37,731 nucleotides of DNA from Prevotella sp. (GTDB lineage Bacteria; Bacteroidota; Bacteroidia; Bacteroidales; Bacteroidaceae), in contig JAEETC010000017.1 of the NCBI GenBank assembly GCA_016286585.1, positions 1-37,731 on the forward strand, in the 5' to 3' direction. Shown here one piece after another: positions 25,889 through 33,862 of this stretch; the stretch's first letter is position 1; each line of letters starts with the position of its first letter. Position numbers and translations under genes: made by a program. The notes below the pieces were generated by a model. The model worked only from the letters and a program-made list of their open reading frames with translations, was not told where the DNA came from and searched no databases.

Positions 25889-27064
25889 ATGACTGAATTT
25901 GAACATAAGATAGCAGTTCTGCGGCAACACCATGAGGAGTTGCTGAGTCGTCAGAACGAACCCTTGGAGTGGGGGAACGGCATCTACGAGAAATATAAAT
26001 ATCCTGTGGTGACGGCTGAACATGTGCCCTTGGAGTGGAAATACGACTTCAACGAACAGGACAATCCCTACCTGATGCAGCGTATTATGTGCAACGCCAC
26101 GCTGAATGCCGGTGCACTGAAGTGGCAAGGTAAGTACCTGTTGGTGGTGCGCGTAGAGGGAGCCGACCGTAAGAGCTATTTCGCTGTGGCAGAGTCGCCC
26201 AATGGCATCGACAACTTCCGTTTCTGGGAAGAGCCCATCACGATGCCCGACGATGTGATTCCTGCCACTAACATCTACGATATGCGCATCACGCAGCACG
26301 AAGACGGCTGGATTTACGGCGTGTTCTGTGCCGAGCGTCATGATGACTCCCAGCCCGGCAATCTCTCGGCAGCTACGGCTACAGCCGGTATTGCCCGTAC
26401 CAAGGATCTGAAGACCTGGTATCGTCTGCCCGACCTGAAGACCAAGTCGCAGCAGCGTAATGTCGTCTTGCATCCTGAGTTTGTAGACGGGAAGTACGCA
26501 TTTTATACCCGTCCGCAGGATGGCTTCATCGACACAGGCTCTGGCGGTGGTATCGGCTGGGCATTGGTCGATGATATCACCCATGCTGAGATCCAGGAAG
26601 AGACAATCATCTACGAGCGTAAGTACCACACCATCACTGAGGTGAAGAATGGCGAGGGGCCGCATCCCATCAAGACCCCGAAGGGTTGGCTGCACCTGGC
26701 TCATGGTGTTCGTGCGACGGCCGATGGCTTGCGCTACGTGTTATATATGTACATGACAGCCCTCGATGATCCTACCAAGGTGATAGCCCGTCCGGGTGGC
26801 TACTTCCTCGTACCTGAGGGCAACGAGTACTTGGGCGACGTGATGAATGTGGCTTTCGCCAACGGCTGGATTGCCGATGAGGATGGCAAAGTGTTCATCT
26901 ACTATGCCTCTGCCGACACACGCATGCATGTGGCCACCTCGACCATCGATCGTCTGGTGGATTACTGTATGAACACCCCTGAGGATGGTCTGTTTACTGC
27001 AGCCAGTGTGGAGACCATCAAACGCCTGATTGAGAAGAATCGTCAATCGAAATATAACAAATAA
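25889..27064 (+). CDS. 4-O-beta-D-mannosyl-D-glucose phosphorylase (GH130)
   Basis: Phosphorolyses mannosyl-beta-1,4-glucose to alpha-mannose-1-phosphate and glucose in the cytoplasm, saving one ATP equivalent. The 391-residue protein has no signal peptide and fits GH130 subfamily 1 along its length: NATLNAGALKW, VVRVEGADRKSYFAVAES, the catalytic Asp131 in NIYDMRITQHEDGW (same number as the proton donor of the B. fragilis enzyme), and HPEFVDGKYAFYTRPQDGF. It lies 3 nt after GH26 and 9 nt before the importer. The downstream epimerase supplies its substrate by turning mannobiose into mannosylglucose. Confidence 0.95.
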   Translation: MTEFEHKIAVLRQHHEELLSRQNEPLEWGNGIYEKYKYPVVTAEHVPLEWKYDFNEQDNPYLMQRIMCNATLNAGALKWQGKYLLVVRVEGADRKSYFAVAESPNGIDNFRFWEEPITMPDDVIPATNIYDMRITQHEDGWIYGVFCAERHDDSQPGNLSAATATAGIARTKDLKTWYRLPDLKTKSQQRNVVLHPEFVDGKYAFYTRPQDGFIDTGSGGGIGWALVDDITHAEIQEETIIYERKYHTITEVKNGEGPHPIKTPKGWLHLAHGVRATADGLRYVLYMYMTALDDPTKVIARPGGYFLVPEGNEYLGDVMNVAFANGWIADEDGKVFIYYASADTRMHVATSTIDRLVDYCMNTPEDGLFTAASVETIKRLIEKNRQSKYNK

Positions 27065-27073
27065 GTATAATCT

Positions 27074-28468
27074 ATGGTAAAAACTAAATTGATCGAGAAA
27101 ATCGGTTATGGCTTCGGTGACATGTCATCGTCGACCTTCTGGAAGGTGTTTTCTTACTATCTTCCTATCTTCTATTCAAACATCTTCGGCCTGTCGCTGA
27201 TCGACGCGGGTGTGCTGGTGCTCGTCACACGTATCTGGGATGCTGTTTCAGACCCCATGATGGGTATCATCTCAGACCGTACGAACACGAAATGGGGTAA
27301 GTACCGTCCATACCTGCTGTGGGTGGCACCTTTCTTCAGCATCTGTGGTATCCTGTTGTTCACCACACCCGACTGGAGCTATGGCGCCAAACTCATCTGG
27401 GCCTACGTCACCTACATCATGATGATGACCGTCTATACGGGTATCAACGTACCTTATGGTGCCATGTTGGGTGTGATGACCGACGACACCAACGAGAAGA
27501 CCGTGTTCTCCTCATTCCGTATGTTCTTCGCCTATGGTGGCTCGTTCCTCGCCCTGTTCCTCTGGGAACCGTTGACGAACATGTTCGGAGGCTACAAGTC
27601 GCCCGATGGCTGGTTCTGGGCAATGGTGGTCATTGCTGCTGCCTGCTTCGTGATGTTCATCCTCTGCTTCCTGCTGACGAAGGAACACCTGAAGACCGTC
27701 TCCACGGTGAGTGTGGGCAGCGACTTCAAGTCTCTGCTGTCTAACAAGCCTTGGTGGCTGCTCATCGGAGCTGCCCTGTGTTCCAACCTGTTCAACACCG
27801 TTCGTGGTGCCACAGTGGCTTACTTCTTCCTCGACATCATCGGCCCGGATGTCAGTCTGACGATCTTCGCCTTCACCATCCTGTTCTACTCAGGCCTGTT
27901 CCTGGGTGTGGGCGAGGTTGCCAACATGGCGGGTGTTGCTCTCTGTGTGCCCATTGCCAATAAGTTGGGTAAGAAGTCTACCTTCATCATGGTGAATGCA
28001 GCCCTTGTGGTGTTCAGTATCTTGTTCTTCTTCGTGCCCTGCACGCCTTCAGGTTTCTGGACGATGCTGATTCTGCAGGTGATCATCTCGATCTTCACTG
28101 GTATCATGTCGCCGCTGGTTTGGAGTATGTATGCCGATGTGAGCGACTATGCTGAGCTGAAGTTCAATACCGCTTCTACGGGTCTGATCTTCTCGTCGGC
28201 CTCAATGGCTCAGAAGTTCGGTGGTGCCATCGGTGGTGCTGCTGTGCTGTGGCTCCTCTCTGGCTTTGGCTATGTGACTGACGCCGACCAGTTGGCAGCA
28301 GGTGCCGTACAGCCCGAGAGTGCTCTGATGGTGCTCCGCTGGCTCATGAGCTTTATTCCTGCGATGGTGGCAGCCCTTGCCATCGTTGTGGTATGGTTCT
28401 ATCCGTTGACAACGAAGCGTGTGCAGGCTATCAACGAGGAACTGAAGAGCGTTCGTGCGATTGAATAA
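27074..28468 (+). CDS. GPH-family sugar:cation symporter (probable mannobiose importer)
   Basis: A 464-residue inner-membrane transporter with twelve predicted hydrophobic segments, of the glycoside-pentoside-hexuronide branch of the major facilitator superfamily. Seen motifs: KIGYGFGDMSSSTFWK at the N-terminus, DAVSDPMMGIISDRTNTKWGKYRPYLLW in the first cytoplasmic loop, and WSMYADVSDYAELKF in the second half, all GPH signatures. Placement between GH130 and the epimerase makes mannobiose or short mannooligosaccharides the likely cargo, probably with Na+ or H+. The cargo is inferred from context only. Confidence 0.92.
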   Translation: MVKTKLIEKIGYGFGDMSSSTFWKVFSYYLPIFYSNIFGLSLIDAGVLVLVTRIWDAVSDPMMGIISDRTNTKWGKYRPYLLWVAPFFSICGILLFTTPDWSYGAKLIWAYVTYIMMMTVYTGINVPYGAMLGVMTDDTNEKTVFSSFRMFFAYGGSFLALFLWEPLTNMFGGYKSPDGWFWAMVVIAAACFVMFILCFLLTKEHLKTVSTVSVGSDFKSLLSNKPWWLLIGAALCSNLFNTVRGATVAYFFLDIIGPDVSLTIFAFTILFYSGLFLGVGEVANMAGVALCVPIANKLGKKSTFIMVNAALVVFSILFFFVPCTPSGFWTMLILQVIISIFTGIMSPLVWSMYADVSDYAELKFNTASTGLIFSSASMAQKFGGAIGGAAVLWLLSGFGYVTDADQLAAGAVQPESALMVLRWLMSFIPAMVAALAIVVVWFYPLTTKRVQAINEELKSVRAIE

Positions 28469-28478
28469 TAGCGAGGTA

Positions 28479-29777
28479 ATGATCAATACCCAAACATTGA
28501 GAAACGAGATGCAGGATGTGTTGGAAAACAACATCCTGCATTTCTGGCAGACGAAGATGGTTGACCGTGAGAACGGTGGCTTCTATGGTCGGATTGATGC
28601 GCAGGAGGTGCTTCATACCGAGGCAGAGAAGGGCGCTATCCTCAATGCCCGCATCCTCTGGACGTTCTCTGCAGCCTATAGAGTGTTCTCTCACCTCTCA
28701 CCTCTCACCCCTCACCTCCAAGAATACCTGGAGATGGCTCAGAGGGCGAAGGACTATATCATCGAGCACTTCATCGATCCTGAGTATGGTGGTGTCTTCT
28801 GGAGCGTCGATTACAAGGGACTGCCGCTGAACACCCGCAAGCAGTTCTATGCCATCGGCTTTGCGATCTACGGACTGACGGAATATGTGCGTGCTACCGG
28901 CGATCGCGAGGCTCTGGAGTATGCGCTGCAACTCTACGACTGTGTTGAGGAATATGCCTTCGATCGTGAACACAACGGTTATATCGAGGCATGTTCGCGA
29001 GAGTGGGGGAAGATTGCCGACATGCGTCTCTCTGAACTCGACGCCAATTTCCCGAAGTCACAGAACACCCATCTGCATATCATCGAACCCTATACGAACC
29101 TGCTGAGATGCCTGAAGGAGCTGCATGCCCAGGAATCCTGCGACTATGTACCCGTTCTGGGATCGGTGTTGCCTGTCGATGTGAGCGTTTCTCCAGAGAC
29201 CATTATGGCTGTCGAGGCCTCGCTGCATAATCTGATCGACATCTTCACAGACCGTATCCTCAACCCCGAGACCCATCATCTCGATCTCTTCTTTGAGATG
29301 GACTGGACGCGAGGTGCTGGTCATCTGGAGAGTTATGGCCATGATATCGAGTGCTCCTGGCTGATGCACGAGGCAGCACTGGTGTTGGGTGACCAGAAGG
29401 TTCTGCGGAAGGTCGAGGCTGTGGTCCGTGAAGTGGCCAAGGCCTCAGAGAAAGGTCTGCGACCTGACGGATCGATGATTCATGAGGCCAACCTGACGAC
29501 AGGTCATGTGGATGACGACCTCCATTGGTGGGTACAGGCCGAGAATGTCGTGGGATGGTTCAACCTCTGGCAGCACTTCGGCGACGAGGAGGCCTTAGAA
29601 CGTGCTTCCCGTTGTTGGGAATATATCAAGACGCAGCTTATCGACTGGGAGAATGGCGAGTGGCATTGGAGCCGACATCCGGATGGTTCGCTGAATACCA
29701 TCGACGATAAGGCCGGCTTTTGGAAATGTCCTTACCACAACGGCCGGATGTGTCTTGAAATCATAGAGCGGACTTAA
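28479..29777 (+). CDS. Cellobiose/mannobiose 2-epimerase (AGE family)
   Basis: Converts the reducing-end sugar of beta-1,4-mannobiose to glucose (Man-Man to Man-Glc), feeding the GH130 phosphorylase. The 432-residue protein is an alpha/alpha barrel of the N-acylglucosamine 2-epimerase family: NGGFYGRIDA, EYGGVFWSVDYKG, SYGHDIECSWLMHEA (His288) and KCPYHNGRMCLE (His420). The two His match the catalytic pair of characterised cellobiose 2-epimerases in motif and spacing. Start chosen at ATG 28479, 10 nt after the importer stop; the in-frame GTG at 28455 would overlap the importer. Oddity: residues about 70-79 (SHLSPLTPHL) are encoded by a heptanucleotide tandem repeat. Confidence 0.93.
   Translation: MINTQTLRNEMQDVLENNILHFWQTKMVDRENGGFYGRIDAQEVLHTEAEKGAILNARILWTFSAAYRVFSHLSPLTPHLQEYLEMAQRAKDYIIEHFIDPEYGGVFWSVDYKGLPLNTRKQFYAIGFAIYGLTEYVRATGDREALEYALQLYDCVEEYAFDREHNGYIEACSREWGKIADMRLSELDANFPKSQNTHLHIIEPYTNLLRCLKELHAQESCDYVPVLGSVLPVDVSVSPETIMAVEASLHNLIDIFTDRILNPETHHLDLFFEMDWTRGAGHLESYGHDIECSWLMHEAALVLGDQKVLRKVEAVVREVAKASEKGLRPDGSMIHEANLTTGHVDDDLHWWVQAENVVGWFNLWQHFGDEEALERASRCWEYIKTQLIDWENGEWHWSRHPDGSLNTIDDKAGFWKCPYHNGRMCLEIIERT
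28688..28715. repeat. Heptanucleotide tandem repeat inside the epimerase gene (4 x 7 bp)
   Basis: Three exact copies of CTCTCAC (28688-28708) followed by CCCTCAC (28709-28715). The unit is not a multiple of three, so gain or loss of one copy would shift the frame of the epimerase. Confidence 0.85.
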
Positions 29778-29785
29778 AATGTCAA

Positions 29786-29793
29786 TATCTTTG
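29786..29793 (+). promoter_or_regulatory. Candidate promoter -7 element for the PafA-like gene
   Basis: TATCTTTG, exact -7 consensus, placed between the epimerase stop (29777) and ATG 29800. No clear -33 TTTG at the standard distance. The start codon is 6 nt away, so the transcript would be nearly leaderless. Confidence 0.6.
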
Positions 29794-29799
29794 CAGTGA

Positions 29800-31323
29800 A
29801 TGATGAGAAAATGGATATTATTGATGCTGTTCTGCTGCACGATAGGTGCACAGGCAGAGAGAAAGTTTAACGAGCGTCCGAAGCTCGTAGTGGGAATCGT
29901 GGTCGACCAGATGCGCTGGGACTACCTCAGTAGGTATTATGACCAGTTTGGCAACGACGGTTTCAAGCGGCTGATCGGGGAGGGCTACTCCTGTGACAAC
30001 TGCCAGATCAACTATGTGCCTACGGTGACTGCCATTGGTCATACGAGTGCGTATACAGGTACGACACCCGCCTTCCATGGTATCTGTGGCAACGACTTCT
30101 TCATTGGCGACAAGCCTGTACCATGTGTTGGCGACGACACAGTGAATACCGTTGGTAGTGACTCCAACAAGGGTCAGTCGTCACCCAAGAAACTGCTTGC
30201 CAGCACAATCGGCGACCAGTTGCGCATGCACACCGACTTCCGCTCAAAGGTGATCGGCGTGTCTTATAAGGATCGTGCCGCCATCCTGCCTGCAGGTCGT
30301 TCTGCCAATGCTGCCTATTGGCTCGATACCAAGAACGTGTGTTTCGTCACGAGCACCTATTATATGGAAGAGCTGCCCGAGTGGGCAAAGGCTTACAACC
30401 TTGAGCTGAAGAACAACAAGAAGGCCCAGGAACTGAACCGTAAGATTGGCTACGACCCTATCTGTGGTACAGTAACCACCGATATGGCTATTGCAGCCCT
30501 GAAAGGTGAAAAGATGGGTAAGGGCGATGCCACAGACATGCTCTGCATCAGTTACTCCCAGACCGACGTGATTGGCCATGAGTGGGGTACGAGAGGCGAG
30601 CATACCGATGGAGTCTACCTCCAACTTGACAAAGACCTCGGTCGTCTCCTCAAGGCCCTCGACGAACAGGTGGGCAAAGGCAATTACCTGCTTTTCCTGA
30701 CGGCTGATCATGGTGGAGCCCATAATTTCCAATGGATGAAAGACCACAAGCTGAGTGGTGGTGCCTGGCGCATCAAGGAAGATGTTCTTGGTTCTGACTT
30801 GGAGGCCTATCTGAAGGATAAGCTGGGTGCAGACCTCTCGATCATCAACGGCATCAACAGCTATCGTGTATTTCTCAATCACGGTAAGATTCAGGAGTTG
30901 GGTCTGACGGTGAGTCAGGTGAAGGACGTGCTCATCGACTATGCCCGCCAGATGCCGCATGTACAGTTCGTGATGGACTTTGAGAAGGTGAACACCTGGA
31001 GCGTTCCCGACGTGCTTCGCAGTCGTGCGCTGTTGGGTTATCATCCGGAGCGCTCAGGCGATCTGCTGTTGGTGTTAGAGGCTGGGTGGTATGAGTTCTG
31101 GACAGGTGGTTCGTCGCCTGTTGGCACAACCCACGGAGCTTGGAATCCCTACGATGCCCACATCCCCCTGCTGTTCTATGGCTGGCAGGTGAATCATGGC
31201 AGCACCAGTCGCGAGGTCCACATCACAGACATTGCTCCCACCATCACTCAGATGCTCCATATCCAGCAGCCCAACGCCTGCATTGGCGAGCCCATCACAG
31301 AAGTGACCGATTCGAAAGATTAG
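29800..31323 (+). CDS. Alkaline phosphatase-superfamily enzyme (PafA-like)
   Basis: A 507-residue exported metalloenzyme (signal peptide about 1-19, ending AQAE). Two-zinc site residues typical of the superfamily: Asp in VVDQMRWDY, the nucleophile Thr77 in PTVTAIGHTS, Asp/His in SQTDVIGHEWG, ADHGG, and the late His in THGAWNPYDAHIP. PafA of Bacteroidetes releases phosphate from many monoesters irrespective of phosphate supply. It lies 22 nt after the mannan epimerase but has its own -7 element. The GH13 gene follows after 21 nt. Phosphodiesterase activity cannot be excluded from the sequence alone. Confidence 0.9.
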   Translation: MMRKWILLMLFCCTIGAQAERKFNERPKLVVGIVVDQMRWDYLSRYYDQFGNDGFKRLIGEGYSCDNCQINYVPTVTAIGHTSAYTGTTPAFHGICGNDFFIGDKPVPCVGDDTVNTVGSDSNKGQSSPKKLLASTIGDQLRMHTDFRSKVIGVSYKDRAAILPAGRSANAAYWLDTKNVCFVTSTYYMEELPEWAKAYNLELKNNKKAQELNRKIGYDPICGTVTTDMAIAALKGEKMGKGDATDMLCISYSQTDVIGHEWGTRGEHTDGVYLQLDKDLGRLLKALDEQVGKGNYLLFLTADHGGAHNFQWMKDHKLSGGAWRIKEDVLGSDLEAYLKDKLGADLSIINGINSYRVFLNHGKIQELGLTVSQVKDVLIDYARQMPHVQFVMDFEKVNTWSVPDVLRSRALLGYHPERSGDLLLVLEAGWYEFWTGGSSPVGTTHGAWNPYDAHIPLLFYGWQVNHGSTSREVHITDIAPTITQMLHIQQPNACIGEPITEVTDSKD

Positions 31324-31344
31324 AACCGTTTTTAGACTAGACTT

Positions 31345-33087
31345 ATGACTAGAATGTTTTTCTGCCTGATGGCATTGATGGGCACATGGATGCTTCAGGC
31401 CCAGACTATTACAGGAAAATATGACATTCCTAAGGTGCCCGAGTGGGCCAAGAATGCCGTGTTCTATCAGATCTATCCGCAGACCTTCTGCGACTCTGAT
31501 GGTGACGGCATTGGCGACCTGAAGGGCATCATTAGCAAACTGGACTATGTAAAGAGCCTGGGCGTAGATGCCATCTGGTTTAATCCATTCTTCGACTCGC
31601 CTTTCAACGATGCGGGCTACGACATTCGCGACTACTACAAGATTGCCCCACGCTATGGTACTAACGACGATGCCAGACGGCTTTTCGAAGAGGCACACAA
31701 GCGAGGCATGCATGTTATTTTCGACTACGTCATCAGCTATACTGCCATCGACCACCCGTGGTTTGTGGCATCTCAGAAGCAAGAGAAAAACAAGTACTCT
31801 AACTATTACATCTGGACAGAGACCAACTGGGTGGATCCCCCCTTTGAGTTTGCAGGACAATTCGTGAAAGGCTACGGGCAGCGCAATGGTCAGTTTATGC
31901 GTAACTTCTATTGGTGTCAGCCTGCGCTGAACTTCGGTTTTGCCAATCCTGATCCTGAGCAGAAGTGGCAGTTGCCTACCAACCATCCTGACGTGATGGC
32001 CATGCGAGAGGATCTGAAGAACGTGCTGCGATTCTGGATGGATATGGGTTGCGATGGTTTCCGTGCCGACATGGCTGGAGCGTTGGTCAAGACACGGAGG
32101 GTGAGAGGCAACGAGCAGTTCTTCAATACCAACGAGAACGAGACGAAACTCTTCTGGCGCGAAATACGCCAGTTGTTGGAAAAGGAATATCCGCACGGCT
32201 TTATGGTGGCCGAATGGTCGTATCCTGCCGATGCGCTCGACAACTGTTTCCATGTGGACTTCTTCCACTGGTTCAAGGGTTATAACGACCTGTTCCAGAA
32301 AGAGAGTTGGCGCATTCTGAATGGCGTGAGCGAAGGCCACAGCTATTTCGATGCAGAAGGCAAGGGTGATGTCAAGGCTTTCTTGGAGAGCTATATGGAC
32401 CAGTACAAGAAAACGGTTGGCAAGGGGTATATCAGTCTGCCAATGGGTAATCACGACAATGCCCGCCTTGGCAACAAGCGCACCGACAAAGAACTGGAGA
32501 TTATCTACGCTTTTGGCTTCACGATGCCTGGTGTACCTTTCCTATATTATGGTAATGAAATAGGTATGCGACAACTGCCCACCAGTTGGCCACAGGTGGA
32601 GGGAGCCTATCAGCCACGTAATGGAGCCCGCACGCCGATGCAATGGAACCAGGACAAGAATCTGGGATTCTCAACAGGTGATGTCAGTCAGTTGTATCTG
32701 CCTGTTGACCCTGCCCCTGATGCGCCAAACGTAGAAGTCCAGGAGAAGAACCCCAACTCGCTGCTGAACAAGACACGACAACTCATCGCGTTGCATCATT
32801 CAGAGCCCGCACTCGCCAATTATGCAGAGTTTGTACCCATCTATCCATTGTTAGAGGGCCAAGATCCTTATCCCTTTGTCTACGCCCGTGCTGCTGGTAA
32901 CGATGTGGTGCTCGTGATGTTGAACCCCAGGGCCAAGGATTCGGATGCAACCTTCAACATCAACGTCAAGTTTAAGAAGACTAAAGTGCTGGCAGGCGAC
33001 CGGTTTACCATACTTCATAATAAGAAGACGGGCGATATGACTATCCACATGCCCGCCACATCTTACGCTATTGTGAAACTATTGTAA
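31345..33087 (+). CDS. GH13 alpha-amylase-family glycosidase, exported
   Basis: A 580-residue alpha-glucan enzyme with a signal peptide (about 1-20). The barrel starts NAVFYQIYPQTFCDSDGDGIGDLKGI, the calcium-binding form common in oligo-1,6-glucosidase and trehalose-synthase relatives. Conserved regions: II GFRADMAG (nucleophile Asp242), III VAEWSYP (acid/base Glu290), IV GNHDN (Asp371). Region I reads DYVISYTAIDHPWF (Asp127): the usual Asn-His pair is Ser131-Tyr132, so the subsite -1 His is missing. The C-terminal beta domain spans about 500-580. Substrate is unclear: starch oligosaccharides or trehalose/maltose are options. It is probably cotranscribed with the PafA-like gene. Confidence 0.88.
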   Translation: MTRMFFCLMALMGTWMLQAQTITGKYDIPKVPEWAKNAVFYQIYPQTFCDSDGDGIGDLKGIISKLDYVKSLGVDAIWFNPFFDSPFNDAGYDIRDYYKIAPRYGTNDDARRLFEEAHKRGMHVIFDYVISYTAIDHPWFVASQKQEKNKYSNYYIWTETNWVDPPFEFAGQFVKGYGQRNGQFMRNFYWCQPALNFGFANPDPEQKWQLPTNHPDVMAMREDLKNVLRFWMDMGCDGFRADMAGALVKTRRVRGNEQFFNTNENETKLFWREIRQLLEKEYPHGFMVAEWSYPADALDNCFHVDFFHWFKGYNDLFQKESWRILNGVSEGHSYFDAEGKGDVKAFLESYMDQYKKTVGKGYISLPMGNHDNARLGNKRTDKELEIIYAFGFTMPGVPFLYYGNEIGMRQLPTSWPQVEGAYQPRNGARTPMQWNQDKNLGFSTGDVSQLYLPVDPAPDAPNVEVQEKNPNSLLNKTRQLIALHHSEPALANYAEFVPIYPLLEGQDPYPFVYARAAGNDVVLVMLNPRAKDSDATFNINVKFKKTKVLAGDRFTILHNKKTGDMTIHMPATSYAIVKLL

Positions 33088-33101
33088 TCGATATAGGATA
33101 G

Positions 33102-33185
33102 GAGCCCCATTTGGATTGGCAAGCGACTTATTAATCGCTCCGCTTAGGACAAGAGCCCCATTTGGATTGGCAAGTGACTTGTTAA
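33102..33185. repeat. 33-bp direct repeat, two copies 51 bp apart
   Basis: Copies at 33102-33134 and 33153-33185 begin GAGCCCCATTTGGATTGG and differ at two positions. The first ends in a small hairpin (AGCGA...TCGCT, 33122-33139). They lie directly after the GH13 gene, in a 775-bp gap before nuoA. Confidence 0.9.
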
Positions 33186-33201
33186 AGCGGAGTTTCTTTT
33201 T
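33138..33201 (+). terminator. Candidate terminator of the PafA-GH13 operon
   Basis: CTCCGCTT (33138-33145) pairs with AAGCGGAG (33185-33192), followed by TTTCTTTTT (33193-33201). The 39-nt loop holds most of the second 33-bp repeat, which is long for an intrinsic terminator. Confidence 0.45.
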
Positions 33202-33225
33202 GTAATTCACTTACCCTTGCCTCAA

Positions 33226-33300
33226 ATGTATATTGGTGCCCACGGAGAGAGCTACGGAAACAGTTACGAAGACAGCTACGGAGAAAAGGGCCTACACTAA
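33226..33300 (+). other. Possible 24-residue micro-ORF made of 12-bp repeats
   Basis: ATG 33226 to TAA 33298-33300 encodes MYIGAHGESYGNSYEDSYGE plus four residues. It consists largely of four 12-bp units (33238-33285) of the type AGCTACGGAGAA, giving an E/N/D-S-Y-G/E pattern. The reading frame stays open only because 12 is a multiple of 3, so it could equally be noncoding repeat DNA. No promoter is seen directly upstream. Confidence 0.3.
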
Positions 33301-33415
33301 ACCTACATGAAATCAGGTAAAATTAAGCTTTTCTGAGGCTTGCGTGTCACGGTTTGGACTATGTAAAGTCTATGGAAGCTGTATTGTGTCAGATGGGAAG
33401 GGTAGGGAGGAGTGG

Positions 33416-33502
33416 AAAATTCTCTCGAGAATTTTAGAGAAAGGATAGGGGTGACTGGGAGTTTACCCTAAGTAAAATCCAAAATTCTCAAGAGAATTTT
33501 TC
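33416..33502. repeat. Two identical-arm inverted repeats flanking a 22-bp family unit (copy C)
   Basis: AAAATTCTC-TC-GAGAATTTT at 33416-33435 and AAAATTCTC-AA-GAGAATTTT at 33481-33500 share 9-bp arms. Between them 33459-33480 is a single unit of the 22-bp family (GAGTTTA-7 nt-TAAAATC plus C, one mismatch in the stem). The spacing of all elements is close to multiples of 22 bp. Confidence 0.8.
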
Positions 33503-33572
33503 GCCCACCATTAGGGTGTCTGTCTCTGACAAGTGATCTTCATGGGACTTTACTGACTGGTAAATTCCTTTC

Positions 33573-33627
33573 ATCTGCGAATTATCTTCGAACTATCTGC
33601 GCTGTATCAGCGACATATCTACGATTA
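33573..33627. repeat. Five tandem 11-bp repeats (ATCtgCGaa-t type)
   Basis: ATC recurs at 33573, 33584, 33595, 33606 and 33617, an exact 11-bp period. The units are ATCTGCGAATT, ATCTTCGAACT, ATCTGCGCTGT, ATCAGCGACAT and ATCTACGATTA; CG stays at the same place in all five. The array ends about 140 bp before the nuo promoter candidate. Confidence 0.75.
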
Positions 33628-33769
33628 TTCAAGTTGAAGGCTGCAAACTTTCACGGCGAAAGTCAAGAAATGCTGGCTTCGTTCTTTTGGTTAAGATTAT
33701 TTAACGGTATATCTGGGCATCTTGCAAATAAAAACGGAAAATATGCATATATATATGAAAAAAAATGTG

Positions 33770-33777
33770 TACCTTTG
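33770..33777 (+). promoter_or_regulatory. Candidate nuo operon promoter, -7 element
   Basis: TACCTTTG matches TAnnTTTG, inside an A/T-rich stretch. It is 85 nt upstream of the nuoA ATG, a much longer leader than other genes in this window. No TTTG stands at the -33 position; only TATG/CATA-like sequence is there. Confidence 0.55.
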
Positions 33778-33862
33778 CAGCATCGTAGCGGCGAATGTAC
33801 ATGGATTTATGACGTAACTGCTTAAGAACGAGAACAATATTGTTATAACATTAATATAATTT

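Noticed and set aside
28455..28478. GTG start for the epimerase overlapping the importer gene
   Set aside because: ATG 28479 is closer to the conserved family start and avoids the overlap.
33102..33185. Two 33-bp repeats as a minimal CRISPR
   Set aside because: Only two copies, an 18-bp gap, no spacer set and no cas genes nearby.
33634..33825. 63-residue open frame upstream of nuoA
   Set aside because: It runs across the candidate nuo promoter, has no recognisable features and lies in repeat-rich DNA.
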